DNA of 64,000 nucleotides from Ctena decussata (Eukaryota > Mollusca > Bivalvia > Lucinida > Lucinidae), in contig OZ022509.1 of NCBI GenBank assembly GCA_963989385.1, positions 52,158,271 to 52,222,270 on the forward strand, in the 5' to 3' direction. Shown piece after piece: positions 11,986 to 23,239 of this stretch (position 1 is the stretch's first letter; every line of letters begins with the position of its first letter). Below the pieces are notes generated by a model that worked only from the letters and a program-made list of their open reading frames with translations, ran no database searches and was not told the DNA's origin. Made by a program: the position numbers and the translations under genes.

Positions 11986-13199
11986 TGGTAAAAGCAAAAC
12001 GATAGTGTATTTTAGCAGCCTGGTTTCCAGGCTAAATGCTTTATTCTAAATGTTACAAGTCTTAATTTGATTCCGTTCGTTCTGAAGACCAACCATATTT
12101 ATTATTTTATATTCAACATTGTCATTATTTTTATTATTATAATTATCATTATTTTTATTATTATAATTATTATTATTATTGTTATTTTATTTATGTTCTT
12201 AACTGGAACCAGTCTAGTACTTTCAGTCATCCCAGTCTCTGTGCCCCCTTTAATTCAGGGCCAACTCCTAAGAAACGAATTTGCCCCCATCAAAACAAAT
12301 GCTCTCGTTCCATAGCAGGCCTAGAAAAGGCACTGCCACCTAGGGAAGCAAGAAGGTAGTCATAACAGTTGTCTCCCTGTGGAAACCTGGCGGAAAAATA
12401 TGGAGATCGCCCACACATCACATCTATACACCCACACACCACAGCTTTACCATAGCTCAAATGTTATTATGCTAACTGTCACGATTAAATTAAAGGAGTA
12501 TTTCCGGGCCCTCAATTTAGCTAACATGTACCAAGTACCTAAATGATAAGGTGAATGAGTACACCTTCAAGGGAAGCAATTCAGCCATCCCAGTCTCTGC
12601 AAATCCAAAACTGGGGCAAGTCCGCAAAGGAAAGAATTTGCTCCCGTTGGAGCAAATTCTTCCCTCCAGAGCAGACCCCTCGATATGGTCACACTGCCAA
12701 AGGAAACAAACAGGAAGCCACAAAAGCAGACTCCCCTTCACTGGAAGCAACTCAGCCATCACTATCACCATCTCTGCGCCCCTCCAGACACCTCCCAAAT
12801 GTAACAGATGTGGACAAAATCGTGGCTCTACTGATCACGAACCCAGAGCCCCTCGTGAACCATACATGTAAGTACACCGCCAACTGATGGTCGACACCGC
12901 CGAGTGAGCACGCGATATTCGGACAACGCTGACCAAACGTTCAGAAACGCCAATGATGTTTGTCCAACGTTGGGTAGACGTTGTACCAGCGTTAAGTTTT
13001 CCCATTATAATTATAATGATGCTACGTTTTCTCAGATTCTTATTTTTAAATTGTTGGTAGAATATGTAATTTGATTGTCATCATGGTTCAAAGTTTTAAT
13101 ATAATGTTGACCACATTGATTATCATTATGAATTGCCTTTATTCAAAACAGAGCTCTTTTCAGCGCCCATGATACACTGATCTGTGTGAAGCTATAAAT
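11986..13199. other. Spacer between inverted satellite blocks
   Basis: Contains an (ATT)n/(TTA)n microsatellite at about 12118-12192 and a foldback piece at about 12600-12680 (AGGAAAGAATTTGCTCC mirrored by GGAGCAAATTCTTCCCT). A fragment with AACGTTGGGTAGACGTTG lies near 12960-13000. Short ORFs here run through these repeats and are not called. Confidence 0.6.
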
Positions 13200-13800
13200 A
13201 GATGAGCCTAATAATAGTAAATCGTGGGAACGAAATATCATTTCGTGCGAACGGAATAGTAATCTGTACGCTCAAAATACTACTGTGATAGAACAAAATA
13301 TTATTGCGAGTTAACAAAATACTATTTTAAGGACACGAATTTATTTTGCAAGAGAAAGAAATATTAGAACGTGCAAACGAAATAGAGATGCGTGGAAACA
13401 AAATGTTGTTTTGGAGGAACCAAATATTATTTTGAGGGAACGAATTATTATTTTGAGGCAGCGAAAACGTAATGCATGGGAATGGTATATTATTTTGAGG
13501 CAACGAAAAAGTAATGAATGGGAACGGATATTATTTTGAGGGAAAGAAATGCTATTTGGAGGGAACGGAAAAATAAAGCGTGGGAACGGAAAACTATTTT
13601 GAGGAAACGAAATACTAAATTAAGAGAACGAAAAAGGAATGCGTGGAAACGAAAACGTAAAGCGTGGGAACGGAATATAACTTTGAGTGAACGAAATACT
13701 AAACTGAGGGAAAGAAAAAGTAATGCGTGGGAACGAAATGCATTTCGTGGGAACGAAATCAGTATATGTATTGCCATGTCCCCTCCCGGGCTCCGTACTC
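13200..13800. repeat. 21-bp satellite, inverted relative to 11401
   Basis: The same satellite appears on the opposite strand (GGGAACGAAAT and TTTTGAGGGAACG words), with more variation toward its left end. It closes with TGTCCCCTCCCGGGCTCCGT, the reverse complement of the opening of the first block. The two blocks therefore form a 2.4-kb inverted pair around a 1.2-kb spacer. Confidence 0.9.
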
Positions 13801-13909
13801 TTGCATTTACAAGGAAGAAAAAATAATTGTGAAATAAAACACAAGGAAATATAATATTGCACAGGATTAAAGTTTCGGGACATCAAAATATCAAGTCATC
13901 AGTATGCTA

Positions 13910-14293
13910 TATCGGGAGGGAATAAAACTGCATAAAAAGGACACGGCATGTCATGTAACAATGACTGTAATTTGTATCCTGATTCAGGTTCAACTTTACT
14001 TCCGCACGATTTTCATTAAAAAATTACGTGTATGGGTACCGTTATAATTTTCTGCCATTTTAACAAAGGGGTCACCTTTTATGACTTCCTGATTGCTGCT
14101 CTGCGCGATAAAACTCTTCCAAACTGGGAATATACTCCTAGTGGAGCAAATTCTTTCCTTTAGTGTTGACCCCTACTGAGAAGAGAGGCAAGATCAAAAT
14201 GACAGAGTTTGTACCCTTGAATGTGTATCCATTCACGTTGAGAAAACAGAATCAGTCTCATCAGTGTCTGCTACAGAATGGTAATCTTTCTAA
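13910..14293. other. Low-copy interval with hairpin remnant
   Basis: No gene is seen. At about 14135-14175, GTGGAGCAAATTCTTTCCTT followed by GTTGACCCC is one arm of the foldback family described at 15190 and 23240. Confidence 0.5.
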
Positions 14294-14461
14294 TCTTCGG
14301 ACAGCAGGTAAATTCGGACAGTGACATTGTTTCCTTTATATGTCAGTTTTTGGAATAAAAATAAATTAAACCGGGCAAACAGTGAAAATCCTGATGACAC
14401 GGCTCATTATGATTTTCACTGTTTGCAATGGTATGTCCGAATTTACCCGCTGTCCGAAGTC
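14294..14461. mobile_element. Hairpin MITE with nested palindrome
   Basis: Terminal inverted repeats are CTTCGGACAGCAGGTAAATT at the left and AATTTACCCGCTGTCCGAAG at the right. Inside lies a second inverted pair, CAAACAGTGAAAATC and GATTTTCACTGTTTG. Total length is about 168 bp, with no coding capacity. Confidence 0.8.
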
Positions 14462-14734
14462 ACCCGACTCGACCCTAGTGTTCAGAAGCTTATTACTGTT
14501 AAAGGGCAAGGTTCGTGAACCTGCTTTATCGGCCCAGTAAATTGTCAAAAAATCAAACTCGCTTAAGAACAGCGGCATTGTGTTAGTTTGTATGTCTGGC
14601 ATCTCTACTGTTAGAGTCAACACTTGTTTTGCTATTCTAACCTCCTTCTTTGATGTAATAGGCCGATATAATGTGGTAGGGTAGGCGTATTTTGATGTTT
14701 TTTGCGAGTTTTCGCGTCTTTGATCGCAAATTTG

Positions 14735-14842
14735 ACTATGGGCACAGTCGCCTTGCAAAAAGATTTTTTGACAGAGCTTAAATATTGTAATTATCTATCG
14801 CTTTTTAATAGATATTTTTTGTAAGGCAGCTGTGCCCATAGT
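14735..14842. mobile_element. Short hairpin MITE
   Basis: Near-perfect ends ACTATGGGCACAGTCGCCTT and AAGGCAGCTGTGCCCATAGT flank a 50-bp AT-rich centre. Another non-coding inverted-repeat element, not related in sequence to its neighbours. Confidence 0.8.
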
Positions 14843-15189
14843 GAAAAAATAACTTTTCCATTTTTTTCAATGACAAATAACGCAGAAAGACGCGCCAAGG
14901 TGTAACGTCACGGTTTCTTACGCCACAATGTAGCGTTGGGTGACGTCATTGGCAGAGGGTACCTTGCCGTGAGAGATAGCCCATTACTCAAGGTTAATTG
15001 GTCAGTAAATAGTTATATACCGTCTAAATCATATTTAACGTCCCGGGGGCGTTGCATTTTACGAAAGTGGGGGAGGGGGGCGGCGTTAATTAGAGCCGAA
15101 ATTGTGATAAATCAGCCACTGCCAAAACACCTGTAATTAACAGTAGTGTGGTTAAAAAATATTCTCTTTATTTTTGCCTCCCTTCTCAG
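14843..15189. other. Low-copy interval with CRE-like site
   Basis: TGACGTCATTGG at about 14940 combines a perfect CRE-type octamer with a reversed CCAAT core, but no transcript structure can be tied to it. A G-rich patch follows near 15045-15090. No gene is seen. Confidence 0.35.
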
Positions 15190-15280
15190 TGGGGTGGGGT
15201 TCAACTCTTAAAGGAAAGAATTTGCTTGTCTAGAAGCAATTCTTTCCTTCAAGAGTAGATCCCATTTCAAAGTTCTACCT
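15190..15280. repeat. Foldback element, AACTCTTAAAGGAAAG family
   Basis: GGTTCAACTCTTAAAGGAAA then GAATTTGCTTG is mirrored by AAGCAATTCTTTCCTTCAAG and AGTAGATCCCA. Similar hairpins occur near 12600, 14135, 23240, 23385, 31930, 51490 and 51840. Confidence 0.75.
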
Positions 15281-15379
15281 AATCTAGAGAACGAACAAGG
15301 TTTTCATGCAAGATAATATAACATTATTGAAGGGGGCGTTTATTAGAACAGGAGTGTTAATTAGGATTAATACGGTATT

Positions 15380-15685
15380 CTAGCTTTGCTGCGCCCATAC
15401 CAAACTCAGCGAATTCGCCGAGAAACAGTGATCTACGGGAAAAACGGCTTTCACTTCCAAATCCTCCGGACGAGCCGGAAGATGGGAGCACATACCAGAC
15501 AGCTTGGCACCCATGTCTGAAATAAGCCAGAAGGATTTGCGGTTCTGTTTTACTGACCCAAATATATCATTTGTTAAGAAGTATGAGTAGGGTGTAAGGG
15601 GATCCACTGAATAGTAAAAGAAGCAATGTTGGGGGTATGAAAGCAATTCAGTTTGCAAAGCAAGAAAAGTGATAAAAATCTCCAA
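15380..15685 (-). CDS. Candidate exon of unknown gene
   Basis: A 101-codon frame whose last 66 residues have ordinary protein composition (SVKQNRKSFWLISDMGAKL, then LPARPEDLEVKAVFPVDHC), unlike the low-complexity ORFs around it. An acceptor-like TTCTGGCTTATTTCAG precedes the second half, and a possible donor TTTG/GTATGG lies shortly before the stop, so the real exon may be shorter than the frame. I do not recognise the family. It is isolated from any other exon I can see and could be an exon relic or a piece of a transposase. A homology search would settle it. Confidence 0.3.
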   Translation of the reverse strand: MEIFITFLALQTELLSYPQHCFFYYSVDPLTPYSYFLTNDIFGSVKQNRKSFWLISDMGAKLSGMCSHLPARPEDLEVKAVFPVDHCFSANSLSLVWAQQS

Positions 15686-15728
15686 CCATTATTTCCACTA
15701 ACCATATTCATATTTACTGGGCATGTAA

Positions 15729-15932
15729 ATGGATAGATGGATGGATGACTTGCGATTTTACGTCCTTTTCAACAGTATTTCAGTTAAACAGGACGATATG
15801 ATTATGATAATGAAAGGCTGTGTGCAATGGAACCCCGTTTACGGAAGGAAAGATTCTCGCCTCAAGCGAGATTTGAACCCGGTCTGCTAGATCAGTAGGC
15901 CAGCGCTTAACCCACTGAACTAACGGGGCTCC
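15729..15932 (-). mobile_element. Full-length tRNA-headed SINE
   Basis: Reads from right to left: head with TAGTTCAGTGGGTTAAGCGC, B box near GGTTCAAATC, body with AAACGGGGTTCCATTGCACA and (CATC)n end. The 9-bp repeat GCATGTAAA at 15721-15729 and 15938-15946 brackets it, consistent with target-site duplication. Confidence 0.85.
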
Positions 15933-16423
15933 TTTTCGCATGTAAACGAAGTATGTGAAGTGATTTTCAATATGATAAATGCAAATCGGAAATCGCATAA
16001 ATAAAGTACCTGCTAAGTTGGTCTTCTGATGCCCGTTTGCAAAAGCAATAAAAGTAAAAAGTTGTAACCATAACACCCAACTCACATGAGAATTTGCAGA
16101 CCAGAAGCCTGCATAATTTCAGACTGATTCATGACAAGCTGCAGGAGACGTATTTAAGTACCGTCTATCTCAACGGTGTGTGTGGTGGGTGGGGGTGGGG
16201 GGGGGGAGTGGATACGGTGGAAGTCTATGGGACTACTGTGTCCACTCGCTGTTGTTTGAAAAAGCAGTTGACAAAAAAGGGAAACTGATCCATAAAAAAC
16301 AGCAATTTATAGAATTAATGAGCTGAAAAAAAAAGTGTTTTTTTTTGTATACACGCATAAACAGTGATAATCCGCCTCCCCGTCCCTTACACACCTCTCG
16401 CTCCGAAAAACAACTCCCACCCC

Positions 16424-16604
16424 TAACAAGTAGCCCAGTAGGTTAAGCGCCTGGCCTGCTGATTTAGCGATTCGCTGGATGCGGAAATCTGTCCAACCGT
16501 AAACGGGGTTGTATTGCACACAGTCTTTTATTATCACCCTCCGGTCGTCCTGATATGACTGAAATACGATTAAAAGGATTTAAAACCGCAATCATCCATC
16601 CACC
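16424..16604 (+). mobile_element. tRNA-headed SINE, diverged
   Basis: Head with TAGCCCAGTAGGTTAAGCGC, but the B box is eroded (ATTCGCTGGATGC). The body CCGTAAACGGGGTTGTATTG and tail ATCATCCATCCACC are present. An older copy of the family. Confidence 0.75.
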
Positions 16605-17365
16605 CCCACCCTCACCCCAAAACACACACACCGACTTCAGCTATGAATTGCAAGAGTTTATCACTTTACGATTTACGCACTATATGGCAAGGCTACACTG
16701 AATAATGTTTTTTTCCGCTTCCATACACTATTTTGATGAGGCAAGCAAACCATACACGTCTTGTCGAGTCATTAGTTTTACTGCTGATCAAGACAGGGAC
16801 CAGTAAAAAATCTAAACATTGGGGAAACCTACATTAATTACTGTAACTGTCCTAAAATTGAAGCTTTTTTCATTGTGGTAATGTACCCCAAAGATGCAGA
16901 TGGAATAGCACACAAAGTAGACCCAGGAGCAGTCTGATCCGGGTCAGGACATCAAAGATCAATGTCATAGACGTGTGGATTTCGATACCGTACCAATATT
17001 TTTATCACTTGCAGCTCCCCGCAATTTGGCCACAGAATGCATGAATGCAAGGATAATTTAGCTGCATGTCGAGCCGTGCTTGAAACGTGCATCAATGAAA
17101 GAATATTTTATGTTAATGTGCATTTCTTTTAGACAACTAAATATCTAAGAGCTATAAATGTTCAATCATGAAAAGTGTGCTTCTGCTTTTATTCTAATTC
17201 CATTATTGCCATTTCGCGATGACCGTTTTCAAATATTTATTTAACGAAGCTCCCGATGACATTTCACTTTGTTCTTCAAATCATCTGTTGTTGTCGGTTG
17301 GTTCACTTATGTCGTAACGGAGCATTCGGAATGTGCGATTCTGTACGTGGTATATTTGTGCATAA

Positions 17366-17368
<3 letters not shown>
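16605..17368. other. No gene seen
   Basis: AT-rich low-copy sequence. No exon, RNA gene or repeat family is recognised. Confidence 0.35.

Positions 17369-17416
<48 letters not shown>
17369..17416. repeat. (TTA)n microsatellite
   Basis: About 16 uninterrupted TTA/ATT triplets. Confidence 0.95.
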
Positions 17417-17736
17417 CTTTTTCCAGCTCTCAAAACGAGGTTTCCTACAACGCTCAAGGGAACGAATCCATCAGATGCGCCTCCTGGCACCGAGTCTGTC
17501 CGTGTTCTCTTGTATTCAAAGAAGAGACTTTGAGTTCGAAATAATTTATTTATTTACGTGTAGATGACAAAAATTCAAACGAAAAAAGTACATTTCACTT
17601 TTTACTATAAAAGAATATTTAAGCAATTAACTTAGTGGAAAAAATGCTCTTAAGTTTATGATCCCTCGTTGAATTGCTAGTGTTAAATTTTAGTGGGGAG
17701 GTTATCAAAACAGGCCAGAATTTAGTCTCGCATGAG

Positions 17737-17855
17737 ATGGATAGATAACTTTTGATTTTATGTCCGTTTCAACAGTATTTAAGTCATACCAGCATGAATG
17801 GAGAGTGATATTGATAGATTGTGTGTAGTGGAACCCCAAGGATTTCCGCTTCCTG
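17737..17855 (-). mobile_element. SINE tail fragment
   Basis: Body only, reversed: GATGGATAGATAAC, then TTTCAACAGTATTTAAGTCA and GTGTGTAGTGGAACCCC. The tRNA-like head is absent. Confidence 0.65.
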
Positions 17856-19276
17856 AAATATTTCAGTCTATATTGTATATCGAGCCGTCATCCAGAGAGA
17901 TGGAGACAGAAAAGACATGCTAGGGGAGAATAAGATGTCCAAACGATCGCCACCCGCACCTACTGCATGCACAGTAGGCCCTTGCTCCACTATTTTCCAA
18001 AGTTGGACTCCTTGGCACTGAAAACTACCCGGCACCATCGCCCGACCACAGGCACTTCGGTATGTGTCTAATTTTGACGGATAACGACATAGGAAAGACT
18101 ATCATCTCTGTTTTTTTTTGTTTTTTTTATTATTATTAATATTATTTCTTCTCAGAACATCAGAACTCCAAAGCAAATAAAACTTATTTGATAAAAACAT
18201 AAATAAATTGTCATGCAAGACAAACAGCAGTTTTGCTCGGAATTAGTTTGCGCTTCGCATTTTGTCCGCAAAATGAAACGTACGCACATGTAACAAAATT
18301 TTGTTTTGTGGACAAAATTCTAAACAAAAACTTATACCGGACTCAGAAATAATAGTGCCTTATCATATATGATAGTATAGAAAAAAAAATGAAATCCACA
18401 GACTTTTCAAGCTCTACAACCGTCAGCATTACATGTAATACCATCACGCAGGACAAACGCGGGAGGCGAGGGGGTGTGGGTGAGGTTAATTATAAAGATT
18501 ACATATACATACGAGCTCCGGCAGAAATGAAATAGCAACATCTTATCGACCTCGATAAAGAGTGGCAGCACAGAGCAAACGGAAAAGCGCTATACAGCAA
18601 ACTTATAAGTTGAGTGTCATAAAATCAATAAGTACGTCGCGTTGGGTAGGGTATTTCAATGACGTCACAATTGCGTAAATAACACGCGAGACTTTAAAAA
18701 AATCAATTTTCGATCGAAGGAAACATATCAATATGATATAGTAAAATTTTATCAATTTCTGAGACAGGGCCGATTTTGACCCTTCGTGAACCTTGTCCTT
18801 TGAGAGCAAAAATTTATAAGCATCTAAATAGACTTGATTGAAACGTCGTACTTATTCCGTCACAAGTAAAGCTTTCACAAAAAGCTTACACTTAGCAAAA
18901 TTTCTAATTGGTCAGTTTTCTTCTTTGCCGAAAAATTATTTCCAAACAATTTTTTTGAAAAATATAATGATCAAAATTTTAGGTTTTTATACACTTATCA
19001 AAATTAAATTTTGTAATCAAAATTTTATTGTAATATTAGGGTTATAACCCCTTGTTTATAGACCATAGAACAATTTAAAACGCATAAAAACTTCATGAAA
19101 CTGCCACAAAATCATGACGTTTCAGAGGTAAATTAAGTTTTCCGTTATGAAAACATGAAATATATACTCAGTCCTCATCAAATACTTGTCTATATTAATT
19201 TGAATTTTTGAAATTAGCTCCCTTGGAATGTTTGTGTAACTCTTAATACAGGCTTTAACTGTAGCAATTCATTTTG
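17856..19276. other. AT-rich interval, no gene seen
   Basis: Contains a T-rich run at about 18110-18150 and a CRE-like ATGACGTCACAA near 18660. Short ORFs at 18603-18809 (minus) and 18838-19047 (plus) are AT-driven and unsupported. Confidence 0.4.
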
Positions 19277-20126
19277 AAAACAAGAGTTGTCAGAAGACAA
19301 CAAAGCGCGCCTTATGGGTGCCTGACTCTCACAGTCACAAAGACCTACAAATATATCAGGTCATCTGCAGTGTCAGACTGAGCCATTATCCCAGGTATAT
19401 GATGAAAACATACTAAATACAGCTCAAAATATGAAGCAAAAGCACTGAATGATTAAATTTATGTCTGAGTGACCTCCAATTCCCAAATAAGATGTTAATC
19501 TATAAATAGTTTTGGAGACACAAGGCAAAATCAATGAACCATGAAATATAGGTCACAGTGATCTATAAATAATATGAGGTTATTCTCCATGTCAGACTGA
19601 TCCTCTATGCCAGATATGATGTTAATCCATCAAACAGTGCTTGAAATATAAGACAAAATCACTGGACCATGAACAAAGGTCAAGGGCACAGGAGTCCGCA
19701 TGGTAGCTTTGCAGCTGCTGCAATTATAGGGATATGCTATCTGACCATGTATCAAGTCTCTTCTGTCAAAGGTTTCATCAAAACTAAAAAAATTTGCCTT
19801 AAAAACAGTGCCAAACAACAAAGTCAGTCAACCGTAACATATAGGTCAAGGACATACAATTGTGTCATGCAGCTGCTGCAGTCATATGGATGTATATATG
19901 TACCAAGTATGATGATTGTAGCTGCTGTAGTTTGTAAGATACAGTGTTGAACATCAAGTTAAACGCAATTGTTAACATTGGTTAACCTGATCACGGACGC
20001 CGACGAGGACGCTGACGCTAACGCGTACGCTAACGCTAACGCTGACGCTAACGCTAACGCATACTCGGACTACGACGCCGGGGGTATAGCATAAGCTCTG
20101 CTTTGCTTCGCAAAGGCGCGCTAAAA
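19277..20126 (+). mobile_element. Helitron/HINE-like element, tandem copy 1
   Basis: The 5' part has a hairpin (GTTGTC-AGAA-GACAAC) followed by AAAGCGCGCCTT. The 3' end has a GC-rich (ACGCTAACGCTG)n minisatellite, a hairpin CTTTGC-TTC-GCAAAG and the terminal GGCGCGCTAA. The AGCGCGCCTT/AAGGCGCGCT pair is a short sub-terminal inverted repeat. A 3' hairpin a few bases before CTAA fits the Helitron CTRR rule, and the microsatellite plus hairpin layout resembles HINE/DINE-type non-autonomous Helitrons. There is no Rep/helicase ORF, so it would depend on an autonomous partner. The 804 bp from 19323 onward are repeated next door. Confidence 0.65.
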
Positions 20127-20928
20127 TGACTCTCACAGTCACAAAGACCTACAAATATATCAGGTCATCTGCAGTGTCAGACTGAGCCATTATCCCAGGT
20201 ATATGATGAAAACATACTAAATACAGCTCAAAATATGAAGCAAAAGCACTGAATGATTAAATTTATGTCTGAGTGACCTCCAATTCCCAAATAAGATGTT
20301 AATCTATAAATAGTTTTGGAGACACAAGGCAAAATCAATGAACCATGAAATATAGGTCACAGTGATCTATAAATAATATGAGGTTATTCTCCATGTCAGA
20401 CTGATCCTCTATGCCAGATATGATGTTAATCCATCAAACAGTGCTTGAAATATAAGACAAAATCACTGGACCATGAACAAAGGTCAAGGGCACAGGAGTC
20501 CGCATGGTAGCTTTGCAGCTGCTGCAATTATAGGGATATGCTATCTGACCATGTATCAAGTCTCTTCTGTCAAAGGTTTCATCAAAACTAAAAAAATTTG
20601 CCTTAAAAACAGTGCCAAACAACAAAGTCAGTCAACCGTAACATATAGGTCAAGGACATACAATTGTGTCATGCAGCTGCTGCAGTCATATGGATGTATA
20701 TATGTACCAAGTATGATGATTGTAGCTGCTGTAGTTTGTAAGATACAGTGTTGAACATCAAGTTAAACGCAATTGTTAACATTGGTTAACCTGATCACGG
20801 ACGCCGAAGAGGACGCTGACGCTAACGCGTACGCTAACGCTAACGCTGACGCTAACGCTAACGCATACTCGGACTACGACGCCGGGGGTATAGCATAAGC
20901 TCTGCTTTGCTTCGCAAAGGCGCGCTAA
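20127..20928 (+). mobile_element. Helitron/HINE-like element, tandem copy 2
   Basis: Repeats 19323-20126 at a constant offset of 804 bp. The only difference I noticed is GACGCCGACGAGG versus GACGCCGAAGAGG just before the minisatellite. Its first base follows the CTAA end of copy 1, and it lacks the 5' hairpin portion (about 46 bp) that copy 1 has. It ends in CTAA followed by T. The near identity means the duplication is recent. The small ORFs inside both copies are identical passengers. Confidence 0.8.
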
Positions 20929-21314
20929 TAAATGAGCGATTGTGCAAATACATCCATTTGTTCTTCCTTATTTGTAGCCAGATTAATTTGAATTTGCATA
21001 AGACTTAATTCTATGGAAAAAGTGACCAATTAGAAATTTTGTTCAGTGTAGTCTATGCTTAGCAACCATTAATAGATGATGCTTATCAAATAAACCATTG
21101 CAACCACAAAAATCTAAAAAAAACTTTTTTTTGTATCTCAAAGGCCGACCTTAAATCTTCATTGGTGGTTTTCAAGCACGGGTGCGAGTGATAGGTATCA
21201 TACCAGTCCATGGTTAAAGACAATATAAAAGGCCGTAAAATCACAAATCATTCCTTTATCTGTTCCTTGTGATACATTCTGCTACCTTGTAATACCATGT
21301 GTGCGGTATTTCAT
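20929..21314. other. No gene seen
   Basis: AT-rich; a decayed SINE tail may be present near 21215-21250 (AAAAGGCCGTAAAATCACAA). Nothing else is recognised. Confidence 0.4.
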
Positions 21315-21430
21315 ATGACTGCCCACGACATCTATGCGACTAGCACTCACGACATATTTGCGAACAGCTTATGGCTGCTCACAACATCTATGCGAACAGC
21401 GCTCACGCCACATATGCGAACAGTCGTATA
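21315..21430. repeat. Minisatellite, about 24-34 bp unit
   Basis: Four imperfect copies of CTCACGACATATATGCGAAC with variable spacers (for example GCTTATGGCTG). Confidence 0.75.
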
Positions 21431-21616
21431 AAGGTCAAGCTGCATTGTGGGTAACTAATGGTTGTAATGGCTTCCCATGTCAAAAGCACTAACTAGATAG
21501 TCTATACGCCCATGGGCGTAAAAATAAGACCAGGGCTTATCTGTCCAAAATTTCCGCAAATTTGTAAATTTTGTGTAATTCACAGATAGGATGGGTGTTT
21601 CTCTTCCAATCTTCCA

Positions 21617-21656
21617 CCCCCCCCCCCCCCCCCCCAAAAAAAAAAAAAAAAAAAAA
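21617..21656. repeat. Homopolymer C19 followed by A21
   Basis: An abrupt switch from poly-C to poly-A, followed by GATCTAGATCCGTC and a small palindrome. The length is likely unreliable in the assembly. Confidence 0.95.
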
Positions 21657-22892
21657 GATCTAGATCCGTCTTTAAGGACGGATTAACATTTTTTAGATTT
21701 TTTTTGGGAGGGGGATCTTATAACTAAATAAATGTGGTAAGCAGAGAAAGGTGAAGACGATGGCGTCCAACTACGTTTAGTCATTTCTGAATACGATATA
21801 AGAAATATACATATAACAGCATAAACTTAATTTTACCGCCACAGCAAAAGTCCACGTTTTTTGTGTGTTTTTTTATCAGCCCTCGTACTTGTGACGACAT
21901 CTACCACCTTTTGCTATAACGACGGAAGATAATCTGTCACATAAAAGCTCTGAAGTAGTTTTACCTGACTAGTGCCTGTTACTTTTTGTCATTTCATTGC
22001 TTTAAAGACTAAGAAAAATCAACAGCATCCAGATTTCAAATATCAGCTGATATAACACACGCATTTTGAACTATATTATCCTCTGATCGTAAAACGGAAT
22101 TTTGTTTGTGGAATCACTGGCTCCCTATTTTCTAACTTTTTATTTCAGTAACCAAGTTTCACAGGACCTCATGCATTTATTAAACATTAGAGCAACTTAT
22201 GATGGTACTGAGCCACAAAGCTCTCCTTTCTGCAATGTTTTATTACGAAATTCTATGACACCACTTCTTTCAATAATCATACAGATGACTTTGGTTATCT
22301 CAAACACTGATTCTCAAATACTTTTTTCAAAGAATAAAGTTTGGATACATTTCCTTTCAACTTCTGTTATCTCATGATACTATACTAGTATTCAAAGAAA
22401 ATTTTCTGGCCCCAGAAAATTTACTTTGAGATATCAGTAGTTTGAGAAAAACTTCGACTTTGAGATATCGAGAGTAGAATGCATTTTAATTAACTCTATT
22501 ATGTTTCAAAGTAATATAAAATAATCTACATACCATTTAACGCCCGCACAACAGAACATAAAGTATCTTAACCGGATCTAAAACTATCCGTACTGTTGAA
22601 AAAAAATGAAGATAATGATATGTGTAAAATTACAAAATGAGATTTTGTTATCACAACTCAGATTTTGTTTAAGTCTCATTTTACACCCTATGACGATATG
22701 ACACTAACGACCACAATCATAAAGGACTCAGTGAACCAAATTGATCCTTTTCATGCTAAATGACACATGGTCTAATGGACTGTGTCAGGGTTACACATGT
22801 TCACTGTTAATATAACATGAGCTGAACTTGGGGACATTTCTCAAGAGGGTACAACTTTTGGACTTAGTAGGTGACACTGTCTAGCAAATCCA
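21657..22892. other. AT-rich interval, no gene seen
   Basis: Short inverted words (AGAAAATTTTCTGG/CCAGAAAATTT near 22395-22425) and GAGATATCGAGAGTAGA-type phrases occur near 22430-22475. A plus-strand ORF at 22102-22377 has no supporting features. Confidence 0.4.
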
Positions 22893-22985
22893 TTACACAT
22901 AGCCTTGCATTATCAGCCTCCCATCGTCCTGATATGACAGAAATACTGTTGAAAAGGGACGCAAAATCGCGTCATCTATACACCC
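22893..22985 (+). mobile_element. SINE tail fragment
   Basis: CATTATCAGCCTCCCATCGT, CTGATATGACAGAAATACTG and AAAAGGGACGCAAAATCGC match the 3' body of the SINE family. The head is missing. Confidence 0.75.
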
Positions 22986-23041
22986 TTTGTTAGAGAAAAA
23001 CAAAACCTTCTTAATTCTTTAAGAAAACCTAAGGGAGAGGT

Positions 23042-23042
<1 letters not shown>

Positions 23043-23074
<32 letters not shown>
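23043..23074. repeat. Poly-T run (32 bases)
   Basis: Uninterrupted T run; it could be the reversed A tail of a retroposed sequence, but no such sequence is recognised beside it. Confidence 0.9.
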
Positions 23075-23076
<2 letters not shown>

Positions 23077-23239
23077 TCTCTCAGAAGCACGTGACATGGT
23101 CTGCTGCGGAGTAATCATCTTTGAAGAGTTTTGCATCTGCTTTATTACAAAGGTTTCTCTTTTTCCTTCATTTTTTTCAAAAGGAAAACTGTTGTGACTT
23201 CTTGTAAGTGCTAGCATATCTGGATGACTAATCCCTTCC

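Noticed and set aside
11392..12049. 150-197 aa heptad-repeat ORFs on both strands
   Set aside because: The satellite period of 21 bp equals seven codons and the units lack stops, so open frames appear automatically.
12067..12315. Isoleucine-rich membrane-like ORF
   Set aside because: It is a translation of the ATT microsatellite.
19669..20754. Identical 93-aa ORFs in the two 804-bp copies
   Set aside because: Their identity only reflects the recent tandem duplication; composition and absence of a domain argue against a gene.
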